64,000 nucleotides of DNA, taken from positions 1 through 64,000 of the forward strand of contig VEQY01000008.1 in NCBI GenBank assembly GCA_018882965.1. The letters are read 5' to 3'. Made by a program: the position numbers and the translations under genes. This stretch comes from Mycobacterium sp. GTDB taxonomy: Bacteria > Actinomycetota > Actinomycetes > Mycobacteriales > Mycobacteriaceae. Positions 28,887 to 37,628 of the stretch are shown piece by piece; positions within the stretch are counted from its first letter, which is position 1, and every line of letters begins with the position of its first letter. The notes under the pieces were generated by a model that saw only the letters and a program-made list of their open reading frames with translations, did no database searches and had not been told where the DNA came from.

Positions 28887-30305
28887 TCAGCTATCCCTGG
28901 GGCGTCTCGATGCCGTCCGGGCCCCGCTCTTCTTCGCCGGCTTCACCGCGAAACCCATCGCCTCCTCGAGGTCGCTCAGCGACGTATCGAGGTGTCCCAG
29001 CAGCCGCTGCAGGCTGGGCACACTGCGCCGGCACCCGACCAGGCCGAAATCGAGATTCTCCGCGCTGTTGGTCAGCGTGATGTTGAGCGCCTGTCCGTCG
29101 AGGGCGATCGAGAGCGGGTAGTTACCGTCGAGCTTGGCGCCGTTCCAGTACAGCGGTTCGCGCGCTCCCGGAACGTTGGAGATCGCCAGATTGAACGGGG
29201 GTGCCGCCGAGACCAGCGCCGGAGACACCGCACTGAGCACCAGCGGCGAGAGATTGAAGGCCGAGAGTGCCAGGCGTTCCAGCTTGGGCAGCTGCGAGAA
29301 GATCTCCTTGTTCGCGCTCATCGAGGCGCTGACGGCTTTGAGACGCAGCGCCGGGTCATCCAGGTCGGTGGCCAGATTGGCCAGCAGCGCCCCGACCTGA
29401 TTACCGCCCGTCGAACTGGAGTCATCGCGCAGACTGACCGGAACCATCGCGATGAGGGGGCGATCCGGAAGCGCGTTCTGCTCGAGCAGATACGACCGCA
29501 GGGCACCGCTGCACATCGCGAGCACCACATCGTTGACGGTGACCCCGGCGGCCTTCTTAACCGCAAGGACCCGCTGAAGGGGCCAAGACTGCGCGGCACA
29601 TCTGCGCGCGCCGCCGATCGGAACGTTGAACATCGTGCGTGGTGCACCGAAGGGCAGGGTGAGTTGCTGTTCGAACAGGCCCTTGCGGGCGAGGTAGACC
29701 GCCGACGGGCCGAGTCCAGCGACCGACCCGACCGTCTGCAGCAATTCGCTGACACGCGAAGAGCCCGCCGCATCCCTGCGCGGTGTGCGGTCATTGGTGC
29801 CCCACGGCACCCGGACGTGGCGATCCTCGGGATCGGCCGAGAGCGCCCGGCGCATCATCCGCATCGCGCTGACCCCGTCGACCAGAGCGTGATGGATCTT
29901 GGTGTACACCGCGAAGCGACCGTCGTTGAGGCCCTCCACGAGGTGGGACTCCCACAGCGGGCGGTGCCGGTCCAGCAGGGTGCCGTGCAGGCGTGAGGTG
30001 AGCTCCAACAGTTCGCGAACCCGGCCCGGCGAGGGCAGTGCCGAGCGCCGCAGGTGGTACTCCAGGTCGAGGTCGCGATCGGAGGCCCAGGTGAGGTTCG
30101 CGATCCCGCCGAGAAACTCCGCGGGATGCTTGCGGAAGGTCGAGCTGACGTCGTCGCGGGTGACCAGATCCTGATAGAGGTTGCGGATGTAGTCGGAGTC
30201 GGCGCCGTCCGGAGGCTCGAAAAGCTGCAGACCGGCCACGTGCATCGGGTGCTCGCGGGACTCCCCGAGCAGGAACATCGAATCAACTGGCGATATCAGT
30301 TCCAT
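28887..30305 (-). CDS. tgs2: Wax ester synthase/diacylglycerol acyltransferase (Tgs2 type)
   Basis: 472 residues of the WS/DGAT family; the start MELISPVDSMFLLGE and chromosomal place match M. tuberculosis tgs2 (Rv3734c). The catalytic HHxxxDG box is HHALVDG at 138-144, on the CoA-dependent acyltransferase fold. It transfers acyl-CoA to diacylglycerol or long-chain alcohols, making storage triacylglycerol or wax esters at the membrane. Conserved C-terminal blocks NISNVPG-like (AISNVPGAREPLYWNG) and SYNGxLxF-like (LNITLTNSAENLDFG) are present. The ATG at 30305 has GAGGG four bases upstream. It is divergent from the gene at 30439, with a 133-base shared upstream region. Confidence 0.94.
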   Translation of the reverse strand: MELISPVDSMFLLGESREHPMHVAGLQLFEPPDGADSDYIRNLYQDLVTRDDVSSTFRKHPAEFLGGIANLTWASDRDLDLEYHLRRSALPSPGRVRELLELTSRLHGTLLDRHRPLWESHLVEGLNDGRFAVYTKIHHALVDGVSAMRMMRRALSADPEDRHVRVPWGTNDRTPRRDAAGSSRVSELLQTVGSVAGLGPSAVYLARKGLFEQQLTLPFGAPRTMFNVPIGGARRCAAQSWPLQRVLAVKKAAGVTVNDVVLAMCSGALRSYLLEQNALPDRPLIAMVPVSLRDDSSSTGGNQVGALLANLATDLDDPALRLKAVSASMSANKEIFSQLPKLERLALSAFNLSPLVLSAVSPALVSAAPPFNLAISNVPGAREPLYWNGAKLDGNYPLSIALDGQALNITLTNSAENLDFGLVGCRRSVPSLQRLLGHLDTSLSDLEEAMGFAVKPAKKSGARTASRRPRDS

Positions 30306-30438
30306 ACGACCCTCGCATCCGATGCCTGGTCCCTGCAATTACAGCCGGTCCCCGGGTCCTGCGGCGGCAATTCGGCGAATCATATGCCGGTCGGCGAGGC
30401 CGCGACCAAAATGGTGAGCCACGCCCCGTAGGAGTCCG

Positions 30439-31233
30439 ATGCAAGCGGTTGCCCACAGCACGCCCTGGTGGCTGCTCATTCCAGTGTGGTTCGGCTTCTT
30501 CGCCGGCCTGAGCCTGGCCTCGCGAGCCGCGGTTCGCCGTATTCCAGCGGCGGATTACCAAAGCGAGGTGACCAGATACGCCGGCATGACCCTCGGCCCG
30601 ATCGGCGCGGCCTTCGCGTTCCTCATCGGTTTCTCGGCGACGATGGCGTGGTCGGCGGTCAACGCCGGGCAGGAGGCCGTCGACTCGCAGGCCACATCGG
30701 CCCAGCAACTCGTCTGGGCGACCAAGGCCATCTCCGACAAGGCCGGCGCCGCCGAGATCGTCACCAACCTCGACCGCTACCTCTCCGTCGAGGTCGACCA
30801 GGACCCGTCGTTCCTTGCCGCCGGCCGCACCGCGGAGCTGCCCTCCGCCCAGTCCTACGACACTCTGCAGCACAGCATTCACAACGTCGCCTATCGCTCC
30901 GGGACGACCGGGCCTGAGGCGAGCGCGATCACCTCAGCGGCCGCGGCCCTGACCGCGGCCCAGGCCAAGGTCGCAGCGGTGGCGCAGCGCTCGTTGCCGC
31001 CGCTGATGATCGGTCTGCTCCTCACCGCGGGCGCGCTGTTGACCATCGCGATGGGAGCGGCGGCCGCCGGAGTCATCCGTCCGTATCTGATGTACGGATG
31101 GGCGCTGGTCTCAGCGATCGCCCTGACCCTGATCTTCACCCTGGACGGTCCGTTCCGCGGTGCGGTCGCGGTGAATATGGGACCGCTGGCGCAGCTGTCC
31201 GACACCCTCGTCAGCGAACCGTTCGACAAGTAG
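30439..31233 (+). CDS. Membrane protein, DUF4239-like
   Basis: 264 residues with four predicted transmembrane helices: two near the N-terminus (about 8-30 and 48-70) and two near residues 190-245, separated by a soluble segment with a coiled Ala-rich helix (AASAAAALTAAQAKVAAVAQR region). This layout matches the DUF4239 (bestrophin-like) proteins of actinobacteria, whose role is unknown. AGGAG lies five bases before the ATG. The next gene starts five bases after its stop, so the two are probably co-transcribed, and both face away from tgs2. Confidence 0.75.
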   Translation: MQAVAHSTPWWLLIPVWFGFFAGLSLASRAAVRRIPAADYQSEVTRYAGMTLGPIGAAFAFLIGFSATMAWSAVNAGQEAVDSQATSAQQLVWATKAISDKAGAAEIVTNLDRYLSVEVDQDPSFLAAGRTAELPSAQSYDTLQHSIHNVAYRSGTTGPEASAITSAAAALTAAQAKVAAVAQRSLPPLMIGLLLTAGALLTIAMGAAAAGVIRPYLMYGWALVSAIALTLIFTLDGPFRGAVAVNMGPLAQLSDTLVSEPFDK

Positions 31234-31237
31234 CCGA

Positions 31238-32200
31238 ATGCCGAGATACGGAATTACCGTGGGTGCGGGAGGGGACAGCGGGACATCCGGGTCGGCCGGC
31301 GACCAGGCACCGCTGGACATCGCCGGCTCCGGCGTTCTCCCGCCGATCGCTCCCCGGGTACGCCGGCTGTTCTGGTGGCTTGAGCGCTTCGCGCCCTGGC
31401 TGGGGTCGCGGTGGGCGATCGAACTGTGGTGCACCCCTCCGGTTCTCGAGTCGAGTCTGCGCATGCCCCCGGGCGTTTCGCCGGGCAAACCGGTGGAGGC
31501 CTTCTGGGACGGGCACCGGGTCGCCGGGGAGGAGTGGGGCCAGGGGCCACCGGTGTATCTGGTGCACGGCTGGGGCGGCCAGCGTGCCCACCTGGCGGTG
31601 TTCGTCAAGCCGCTGGTGCAGGCCGGGTATCGGGTCATCGCCTTCGATCTGCCCAGCCACAACGAATCGGATCCGGGTGCGCTGGCACCGGGACGCACTA
31701 CCGCCATCGAATGCGCCGACGCTATCGCGGCCATGATCAGGACCCACGGCACGGCTCACGCGGTGGTGGCCCACTCCCTCGGAGCGAACTCGACCATGCT
31801 GGCGGCGGCCGCGGGCACGCGGGTGGGGCGGCTGGTCTTTTTGGCGCCCATGGGTGAGTTTCCGCTCTACCTTGACCTGTTCGCCGCCCGCCACGGCTTC
31901 GGCCGCCGGATCCGCGCGGGTCTGCACCGTCGTCTGGAGGCCCGGATCGAGCGGCCCCTGCACGAGACGAACATCACCTGGACGGGTCAGCGGGCCAACT
32001 ATCCGCCGCTGCTTCTCATCCACGACCCCGACGACCCGGACAGCCCGCATGCAGCCAGTGCACGGGTGGCCGCGGCGTGGCCGGGGGCGACACTGCTGAC
32101 CACCCGGGGACTCGGGCGACTGGCGCACTACCGAATCCTGCGACACCGCCCCGCGATAAGTGCCGGGGTCGAGTTCATCGGTGACAGCGCAATTGAGTAG
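31238..32200 (+). CDS. Alpha/beta hydrolase
   Basis: 320 residues. An N-terminal extension of about 100 residues leads to the hydrolase core: oxyanion-loop HGWGG (about 107-111) and nucleophile elbow AHSLGAN with the catalytic Ser near residue 178. A likely Asp occurs in HDPDDPDSPH and a His in RLAHYRIL near the C-terminus. No signal peptide is clear, so it is probably cytosolic or membrane-associated; the substrate (ester, lipid or other) is unknown. It follows the DUF4239-like gene by four bases and precedes the thioesterase gene. Confidence 0.83.
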   Translation: MPRYGITVGAGGDSGTSGSAGDQAPLDIAGSGVLPPIAPRVRRLFWWLERFAPWLGSRWAIELWCTPPVLESSLRMPPGVSPGKPVEAFWDGHRVAGEEWGQGPPVYLVHGWGGQRAHLAVFVKPLVQAGYRVIAFDLPSHNESDPGALAPGRTTAIECADAIAAMIRTHGTAHAVVAHSLGANSTMLAAAAGTRVGRLVFLAPMGEFPLYLDLFAARHGFGRRIRAGLHRRLEARIERPLHETNITWTGQRANYPPLLLIHDPDDPDSPHAASARVAAAWPGATLLTTRGLGRLAHYRILRHRPAISAGVEFIGDSAIE

Positions 32201-32236
32201 AGCCCTGACGTGAGCGACCGACTCCATACTGGTCGC

Positions 32237-33109
32237 ATGGACGAGGACAACCCGGACACCAGCGATGACTCCACCGGCGATTCCGCATACTTCACCGTCG
32301 CCGCCGACGGCAGCTTCCTGCCCACGAGGGCGGCCGGCGGTCACTGGGGCGAATCCATTCTCAGTGGTCCCGCGGTGGCGGGCCTGGCAGCGTGGTCTCT
32401 GGAGCGCGCTTTCGGCGAGGTCGGGTTCCTACCGGCCCGGTTCACCATCAATCTGATGCGGCCGGCCCGCAAGGAACCCCTGCAGGTGACGACCCGCGAG
32501 TTGAGACGCGGCCGACGCGCCCGGTACGCCGACTGCGAGATCCGGCAGGGTGAGGATCTGGTCGCCACCGCCGTCGTGGTGCTCTATCAGCGGTCCGAGG
32601 CCCCCGAGGGCCAGCAGTGGAGCCCGATCGTCGAGTTCTACCCGCCCCTGGACCACGAGGGCGATGAGCTGGTCGTCGGCAGTGACGCAGCCGGCTGGGG
32701 CGAACTCGGCGTCCGCCACCAGAACCCCAGCCGCAAGCGTGCCTACTATCGCGGACTCGACGTGGTCGAAGGCGAACCGGCGACACCCTTCGTGCGCGCC
32801 GTCGTCGTCGCCGAAGCGACCACCAACATGGTCGTCAACCTCGGGACCGACGGCATCGGCTACATCAACGGCGGCCTGACCGTGCTGCTCTACCGCACAC
32901 CGCGCGGTGAGGGACTGGGTGTGCAGGGCGATCGGCAGTTCGCCGCCGACGGAGTTGCCATCGGCAGTACGACGCTGTTCGACGACGAAGGCCCGGTCGG
33001 GATCGCGTCGATAACCGCACTGGCCAATCCCGCGGCAAAGATCGACTTCACCGGTACCGCGCGCAATGACGCACCAGGTGCTGAGCTCTACGCCGGCGGA
33101 GAGGGCTGA
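32237..33109 (+). CDS. Acyl-CoA thioesterase-like double hotdog protein
   Basis: 290 residues from ATG 32237. The sequence follows the thioesterase-like superfamily (TesB-type double hotdog): an N-terminal half with GHWGESILSGPAVAGLAAWSLER and FLPARFTINLMRPARKEPLQ, and a C-terminal half with YINGGLTVLLYRTPRGEGLGVQ and a final GxxSITALANP strand. It likely hydrolyses acyl-CoA; chain length is unknown. CATACT six bases before ATG 32237 supports this start over an in-frame GTG at 32210. The stop overlaps the ATG of the following SDR gene, suggesting linked lipid metabolism. Confidence 0.8.
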   Translation: MDEDNPDTSDDSTGDSAYFTVAADGSFLPTRAAGGHWGESILSGPAVAGLAAWSLERAFGEVGFLPARFTINLMRPARKEPLQVTTRELRRGRRARYADCEIRQGEDLVATAVVVLYQRSEAPEGQQWSPIVEFYPPLDHEGDELVVGSDAAGWGELGVRHQNPSRKRAYYRGLDVVEGEPATPFVRAVVVAEATTNMVVNLGTDGIGYINGGLTVLLYRTPRGEGLGVQGDRQFAADGVAIGSTTLFDDEGPVGIASITALANPAAKIDFTGTARNDAPGAELYAGGEG

Positions 33110-33852
33110 TGCCGGCCTTCCTCAAGTTCCCCGACGATGCTTCTGTCGTCGTCACCGGCGCCGGTAGCGGGATCGGCCGGTCAACGGCGCGCATCTGCGC
33201 CGAAGCCGGGCTGCGGGTCGCGTTATGGGATCTCGTGCCAGAGTCCGTCGAGTCGTTGAGTGAAGAGTTGACGCACACCGGTGCGACGTTGTTCGTCGCC
33301 AAGGTCGACGTCCTCGACGAGGCGGACATCGCGGCGGGCTTCACCGCGACTCAGCACGCTTTCGGGCACATCGATTACCTGGTGAACAACGCCGGCCCGG
33401 CGAACGCGACGGCAGTGACTTTTGCAGAGGGCCTTCTCATGGCGGCCGGAAGTGTGGCGAATGTGACAACTGCCTGGCTCGCACTCGGCCGCCGGGAGGG
33501 CGACGCCGTCGTGAATGTGTCGTCAGTGGCCGGCAACATCACCGGCGCGGGCGCAGAACCCTGGTACCCGTCCGCCAAAGCCGCCATCGCCGGGTTCACC
33601 CGCTATCTCGCGTTACGACGCCCCGGCGGCATTCGCGCCAACGCCGTCGCGCCGGGTCTCATCGACACACCGCGCATGGTTGCCTACATGGACAGTGACG
33701 CCGCCAAGAGCATGATCGCGCGCAACCCCATGGGTCGCGCCGGCCGGCCCGACGACGTCGGGGCGACAATCTGCTTCCTCTTAAGTCCGGCCGCCTCCTA
33801 CATCAACGGTGTGGTGCTGCCCGTCGACGGCGGAGCCCAGGCCACCGAATAG
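33109..33852 (+). CDS. Short-chain dehydrogenase/reductase
   Basis: 247 residues, classical SDR length. The NAD(P)-binding loop is TGAGSGIGR (16-24), the structural NNAG motif is present, and the catalytic set is Ser in NVSSVAG and YPSAK (Tyr and Lys). The D in ALWDL after the second strand suggests preference for NAD(H). The C-terminal PVDGGAQ loop is typical. It starts by overlapping the upstream thioesterase stop (TGATG), so the two are translationally coupled. The substrate is not evident. Confidence 0.88.
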   Translation: MPAFLKFPDDASVVVTGAGSGIGRSTARICAEAGLRVALWDLVPESVESLSEELTHTGATLFVAKVDVLDEADIAAGFTATQHAFGHIDYLVNNAGPANATAVTFAEGLLMAAGSVANVTTAWLALGRREGDAVVNVSSVAGNITGAGAEPWYPSAKAAIAGFTRYLALRRPGGIRANAVAPGLIDTPRMVAYMDSDAAKSMIARNPMGRAGRPDDVGATICFLLSPAASYINGVVLPVDGGAQATE

Positions 33853-33862
33853 GGCCGCGCGT

Positions 33863-33878
33863 TCCCCCGATCGGGGGA
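33863..33878. repeat. 16-base perfect palindrome TCCCCCGATCGGGGGA
   Basis: A self-complementary GC-rich site starts ten bases after the SDR stop. It could fold as a tight hairpin ending the upstream operon or bind a regulator of the MFS gene at 33993. No T-run follows. Confidence 0.4.
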
Positions 33879-33992
33879 CCGGCCTCCCCGTCGAGTTTCG
33901 GGCTGATCGGTGGGGGTATTCGCAGCGATTCTGCGGGATGCTGGCGTTGTGTCCTGGAATACCGCGCCCACGGTGGCAACACCGTTCCCGCC

Positions 33993-35378
33993 GTGACCGC
34001 CGCGGCCCCATCGCCCCGGCTGTTGGTTGGCACGCTCAGTTTCGTGTCGCTCGTCGTGGCTCTTCTGCAGACCGCCGTCATCCCGGTGCTGGGCGCCATC
34101 GCGAAGCAGTTGCACGAACCGTCGGTGTCGGTCAGTTGGGTGGTGACCGCTAACCTGCTGGCCGCGGCGGCGGCGACGCCGCTGTTCGGGCGGCTGGCCG
34201 ATCTGCGTAACAAGAAACGAGTGCTGCTCGCGGTGTTGGCTTTGGTGCTGGCCGGTTCGCTGCTCGCGGCCACCACCTCGTCATTGCCCCTGCTCGTGGT
34301 CGGGCGGATGCTGCAGGCGCTGGCCTACTCGCTGTTCCCGGTCGCGGTTTCGATCATCCGCGACGAACTGCAGCCCGAGTGGCTGGTGCGCTCCATCGCG
34401 GCGATCTCGGCGACGCTGGGCTTCGGCGGCGGCTTCGGACTGGTGATCACCGGATTGCTGATGACCGACGGCGCGTCGTACCACCGGGTTTTCTGGTTCG
34501 GCGCGATCGTCACCGCGATGGCCTTCATCGCCGCGTTGCTGGTGGTGCCCAACCGTCATCAGTACGTTGCCGGGAAAGTCGACTGGGTCGGCGCCGTCGC
34601 CTTGGCCTCCGGACTGGCGGCTCTGCTGCTGGCGATCACCCAGGGTTCGCGATGGGGCTGGACGTCGGTACCGATCCTGCTCTCCGCCGCCACCGGGCTC
34701 GCCGTCCTGGTCTGGTGGTGGTCGTGGAGCCAGCGGTGCGCGAGTCCGCTCGTCTCCGTCGCGATGCTGAAGCGACCGCCCATACTGCTCGGCAATATCG
34801 CCACCCTCCTGGTCGGGATGGGGCTGTACTTCTCCTTCCTCGGCACGACCGGATTCGTCGAGGCGCCGATGGGCAGCGGCTACGGATTCGATGCCAGCGT
34901 GCTGAATGCCAGCGTCGAGTTCCTCCTGCCTGGCGCGCTCGCTGCCGCGGTGGCGGCACTGGTGGCCGGGCGCTACATCGAACGCTTCGGGGCGCGGGCT
35001 GTCGTCGCCACCGGGGCCTTCGTCGGAGTGGTCGGATTCACCGCCCTGGCCATCTGGCATACCCACCCCTGGCAGATCCTGCTGGCAGGCCTGCTCACCA
35101 ACGCTTACATCAGCCTCGGGTTCGGCGCCCTGCCGGTGCTCGTGCTGCAGAACGGTGTCGCCGAGCACGAGACAGGGATCGCCACGAGCCTCAACGCCAT
35201 CTTCCGCAAGGTCGGTTCAGCCATCGCGGCGGCGATGCTCGCCGGGGTCGAGAAGCCCGCAGCGGTCAACGGCTTCATCCCCGAAAGCGCGTTCATCGTC
35301 ATCTTCGTACTCGGTGCGGTGACGGCGCTGACGGTGATGCTGCTGGCGTTGCGGCGCCGGCGCGCGATCGCCTCCTGA
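33993..35378 (+). CDS. MFS drug-export-type transporter (DHA2-like, 14 helices)
   Basis: 461 residues with about 14 hydrophobic helices, as in the EmrB/QacA (DHA2) branch of the major facilitator superfamily. The loop 2-3 signature is FGRLADLRNKKRVLL (about 69-83) and motif C-like Gly-rich helix 5 reads GFGGGFGLVITG. Such pumps use the proton gradient to export drugs or metabolites; the substrate is unknown. The start is a GTG at 33993. No TetR or MarR regulator gene is adjacent, though a palindrome lies at 33863. It is convergent with the lipoprotein hydrolase. Confidence 0.9.
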   Translation: MTAAAPSPRLLVGTLSFVSLVVALLQTAVIPVLGAIAKQLHEPSVSVSWVVTANLLAAAAATPLFGRLADLRNKKRVLLAVLALVLAGSLLAATTSSLPLLVVGRMLQALAYSLFPVAVSIIRDELQPEWLVRSIAAISATLGFGGGFGLVITGLLMTDGASYHRVFWFGAIVTAMAFIAALLVVPNRHQYVAGKVDWVGAVALASGLAALLLAITQGSRWGWTSVPILLSAATGLAVLVWWWSWSQRCASPLVSVAMLKRPPILLGNIATLLVGMGLYFSFLGTTGFVEAPMGSGYGFDASVLNASVEFLLPGALAAAVAALVAGRYIERFGARAVVATGAFVGVVGFTALAIWHTHPWQILLAGLLTNAYISLGFGALPVLVLQNGVAEHETGIATSLNAIFRKVGSAIAAAMLAGVEKPAAVNGFIPESAFIVIFVLGAVTALTVMLLALRRRRAIAS

Positions 35379-35397
35379 TGGCCCACCGGAGGGATAG

Positions 35398-36336
35398 CTA
35401 CTTGAGAAAGGCGTTGACCGTCGCCGCGAACTTCTCGTGCTCCTGGAACAGGAAGGCGTGGCCACCGTCGAAGAAGGCCAGCCAGGAGAACGGAATCTGG
35501 CGGGCCATGTTCACCGAGTTGACCGGCTTGTCGACGACATCGTCGCGCCCATCGGTCAGCAGCACCGGGTTCGTGATGTTCTTCAGATTGGCGAAGTTGG
35601 ATTCATCGGCATCCCACAGCGTGGTCCGGGCCCGGTTTTGACGCAGGGCGGTCTCTTTCGAGACGGTGAAGTCATCAGGTGCCGATCCTTGTTTTCCCGC
35701 CGCCAGGATCCGGGAGTAGATCTCCTCCGCGAGAACCTCTTCACCGTCCCCCGGCGGGAACAACAGAGCGAGCTTCTGGTCGTCGGGGACATTCGGATCG
35801 TTGAGCTTGTCCTCGACCGCCTTGTCCGCGGGAACACCCTGGCTACCCCCGGGATTGGCGGCGGCCAGTACCGCTTTGCCCACCGACTCGGGATGGCGTA
35901 TCAGCAATTGCTGGGCGATCCGCGCGCCCATCGACCAGCCGAGGATGTCGGGTTTGTTCAGCCCCAGGGCGTTGATCAGTCCCGCTGCGTCATCGGCCAT
36001 CTGCGGAATCGTCGTGTTGTTCGCGGTGGTGTCGCTGGAGAGTCCCACGCCCCGGTTATCGAAGACGATCAGCTGGTGGTTCTTGGCCAGTTCCTCGATC
36101 AGCAGGGGATCCCACAAGCTCATGGTCGAGATGTAGCCGTTGATCATCAGCAGCGGCTTGCCTTCGCCGCGGACGTAGTAGGCCAGTTTGACGTCGCCGA
36201 CCTGGGCGTACTTGACGTCTGCCTGGAACGCGGCCGGAGCGGGTGGCGCGGGTGGCGCGGGTGGCTTAGTGCAACCGGCGCACAAGCCGACGACGGCCAA
36301 GGCGAGGAAGCTCCGCTGGAGGAAGGTGTGTCGCAC
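35398..36336 (-). CDS. Lipoprotein alpha/beta hydrolase
   Basis: 312 residues. A type II signal peptide ends in the lipobox LCAGC with C22, followed by a Pro/Ala linker, so the enzyme is lipid-anchored outside the membrane. The hydrolase core has INGYISTM (oxyanion side), VFDNRGVGLS, nucleophile elbow GWSMGA with S135, Asp in LTDGRDDVV and His in FFDGGHAFLFQ. This resembles proline iminopeptidase/haloperoxidase-type hydrolases. The substrate is unknown. It is downstream of tRNA-Ser-CGA on the same strand and convergent with the MFS gene. Confidence 0.9.
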   Translation of the reverse strand: MRHTFLQRSFLALAVVGLCAGCTKPPAPPAPPAPAAFQADVKYAQVGDVKLAYYVRGEGKPLLMINGYISTMSLWDPLLIEELAKNHQLIVFDNRGVGLSSDTTANNTTIPQMADDAAGLINALGLNKPDILGWSMGARIAQQLLIRHPESVGKAVLAAANPGGSQGVPADKAVEDKLNDPNVPDDQKLALLFPPGDGEEVLAEEIYSRILAAGKQGSAPDDFTVSKETALRQNRARTTLWDADESNFANLKNITNPVLLTDGRDDVVDKPVNSVNMARQIPFSWLAFFDGGHAFLFQEHEKFAATVNAFLK

Positions 36337-36454
36337 GGGCCTTACGGTATCGACCGCCTGGCCGCAGCCCGGCTACAACGGAAACAATCGCTTCGCTGTA
36401 CCGCGCAACCGGTGGGCAGCGACCTGGATGCAGGCCCGACGACGTCTGACGTGG

Positions 36455-36542
36455 CGGTGGCGGAGGGATTTGAACCCTCGGACGGGGGTTACCCGTCACA
36501 CGCTTTCGAGGCGTGCTCCTTAGGCCGCTCGGACACGCCACC
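36455..36542 (-). tRNA. tRNA-Ser (anticodon CGA)
   Basis: Acceptor strands GGTGGCG and CGCCACC pair, discriminator G, no encoded CCA. The anticodon arm CACGC-CTCGAAA-GCGTG gives anticodon CGA (reads UCG). A long variable arm (ACGGGTAACCCCCGT region) and the T arm GAGGGTTCAAATCCCTC fit class II tRNA-Ser. It begins ten bases after the tadA stop on the same strand and may be co-transcribed. Confidence 0.96.
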
Positions 36543-36552
36543 GCCGCGAATC

Positions 36553-37032
36553 TTACGGTCCGGTCCCGGACGGACCCAAATCACGGTGCCGGGCGAAGAA
36601 GTCCTCAAGCAGAGCTGCGCACTCGGCGGCCAGGACCCCACCGCGGACCTGGGGGCGGTGGGTCAGTCGCCGGTCGCGCACAAGGTCCCACAACGAGCCC
36701 ACCGCTCCGGTCTTGGGCTCCCAGGCGCCGAATACCAGGCGTGCGACCCGTGCCATCACCAGCGCGCCCGCGCACATCGCGCACGGCTCCACCGTCACCG
36801 CGAGGGTCGCGCCCTCCAGCCGCCAGCCCCGGCCCAGCGACCGGGCCGCCGCGCGCAGGGCCAGGATCTCCGCGTGCGCGGTGGGGTCCCCGAGCGCTTC
36901 GCGGGCGTTGGCGGCACGGGCCAGTTCGACACCGTCAGATCCGACGACCACCGCGCCGATCGGCACGTCGTCGGGATCGGCAGCCACGGCGGCGGCGATC
37001 GCCGCACGGATGAGGTCCTCGTCGGAGATCAA
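36553..37032 (-). CDS. tadA: tRNA adenosine(34) deaminase TadA
   Basis: 159 residues, the homodimeric zinc deaminase that turns A34 of tRNA-Arg-ACG into inosine so that one tRNA reads CGU, CGC and CGA. The zinc/catalytic motif is HAE (H53, proton shuttle E55) with PCAMC (C84, C87). The C-terminal helix GVLAAECAALLEDFFARHR contacts the anticodon loop in the family. It overlaps the upstream partner gene by four bases (ATGA at 37029-37032). Its likely substrate, tRNA-Arg-ACG, is encoded in this window at 50290. Confidence 0.95.
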   Translation of the reverse strand: MISDEDLIRAAIAAAVAADPDDVPIGAVVVGSDGVELARAANAREALGDPTAHAEILALRAAARSLGRGWRLEGATLAVTVEPCAMCAGALVMARVARLVFGAWEPKTGAVGSLWDLVRDRRLTHRPQVRGGVLAAECAALLEDFFARHRDLGPSGTGP

Positions 37033-37547
37033 CGATCGAGTGACTCGAGCACCACCGACAACTCCTCGGCGAACCCCATTTCCCGGGCGATGCGGCCCAG
37101 CTGCTCGTCGGGGTAGAGATCGGTCTCATCGAGGATCACGCTCAACACCGCATCAGGCAGCCCGACGTCGGCCAGCACGCCCAGGTCGCCCTCCTCGAAG
37201 GGCTCGCTGTCCTCGAGGTCCTCGGGGGCGATGTCGGCGTCGAGTTTCTCGAGGGCCTCGGCGGCGATGTCGTAGTCCAGCGCCGCGGTGGCGTCGGAGA
37301 GCAGCAGCCGGGTGCCCGAGGGAGCCGGACGGACGATGAGGAAGAACTCGTCGTCGATGTCGAGTAGTCCGAACACCGCCCCGGAACTGCGCAGTTCACG
37401 AAGCTCGGTCTCCGCCGCAGACAGACTGGTCAGGGCCCGCGGGCTCAGCGGGGAACACCGCCATGTCGCGTTCTCGTGCACGACCGCGACCGCGAAGCCG
37501 TACGGGGTCTCCCCGGATTCCGGCGCGGATGCGCTCTGTGCCGCCAT
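37029..37547 (-). CDS. tRNA adenosine deaminase-associated protein (Rv3753c family)
   Basis: 172 residues of the actinobacterial family always found directly upstream of tadA. It has no known fold motif that I can name; the sequence is acidic ([14 protein letters not shown]) with a two-part layout suggesting a small alpha/beta domain at 15-110 and a helical C-terminus ([23 protein letters not shown]). The stop overlaps the tadA ATG, so a joint role in tRNA editing is likely but not shown. It is divergent from tyrA with about 80 bases between the starts. Confidence 0.87.
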   Translation of the reverse strand: MAAQSASAPESGETPYGFAVAVVHENATWRCSPLSPRALTSLSAAETELRELRSSGAVFGLLDIDDEFFLIVRPAPSGTRLLLSDATAALDYDIAAEALEKLDADIAPEDLEDSEPFEEGDLGVLADVGLPDAVLSVILDETDLYPDEQLGRIAREMGFAEELSVVLESLDR

Positions 37548-37628
37548 GGCCGCAACGGTAGCCGCTGGACAGGCCAGTTGACCAGCAAATCCGCAGGTCT
37601 GCGCAGCCGGTGTGCCAACCTGGAGACC

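Noticed and set aside
32210..32236. GTG 32210 as the thioesterase start
   Set aside because: No ribosome site or TANNNT box at the right distance, while CATACT is six bases before ATG 32237.
34379..35641. Long alternative frame across the MFS gene and beyond
   Set aside because: Arg/Gly/Pro-rich product typical of out-of-frame high-GC sequence; the MFS frame has clear membrane helices.
36553..37547. TadA partner as a second deaminase
   Set aside because: No HAE or PCxxC motif, so it is not catalytic.
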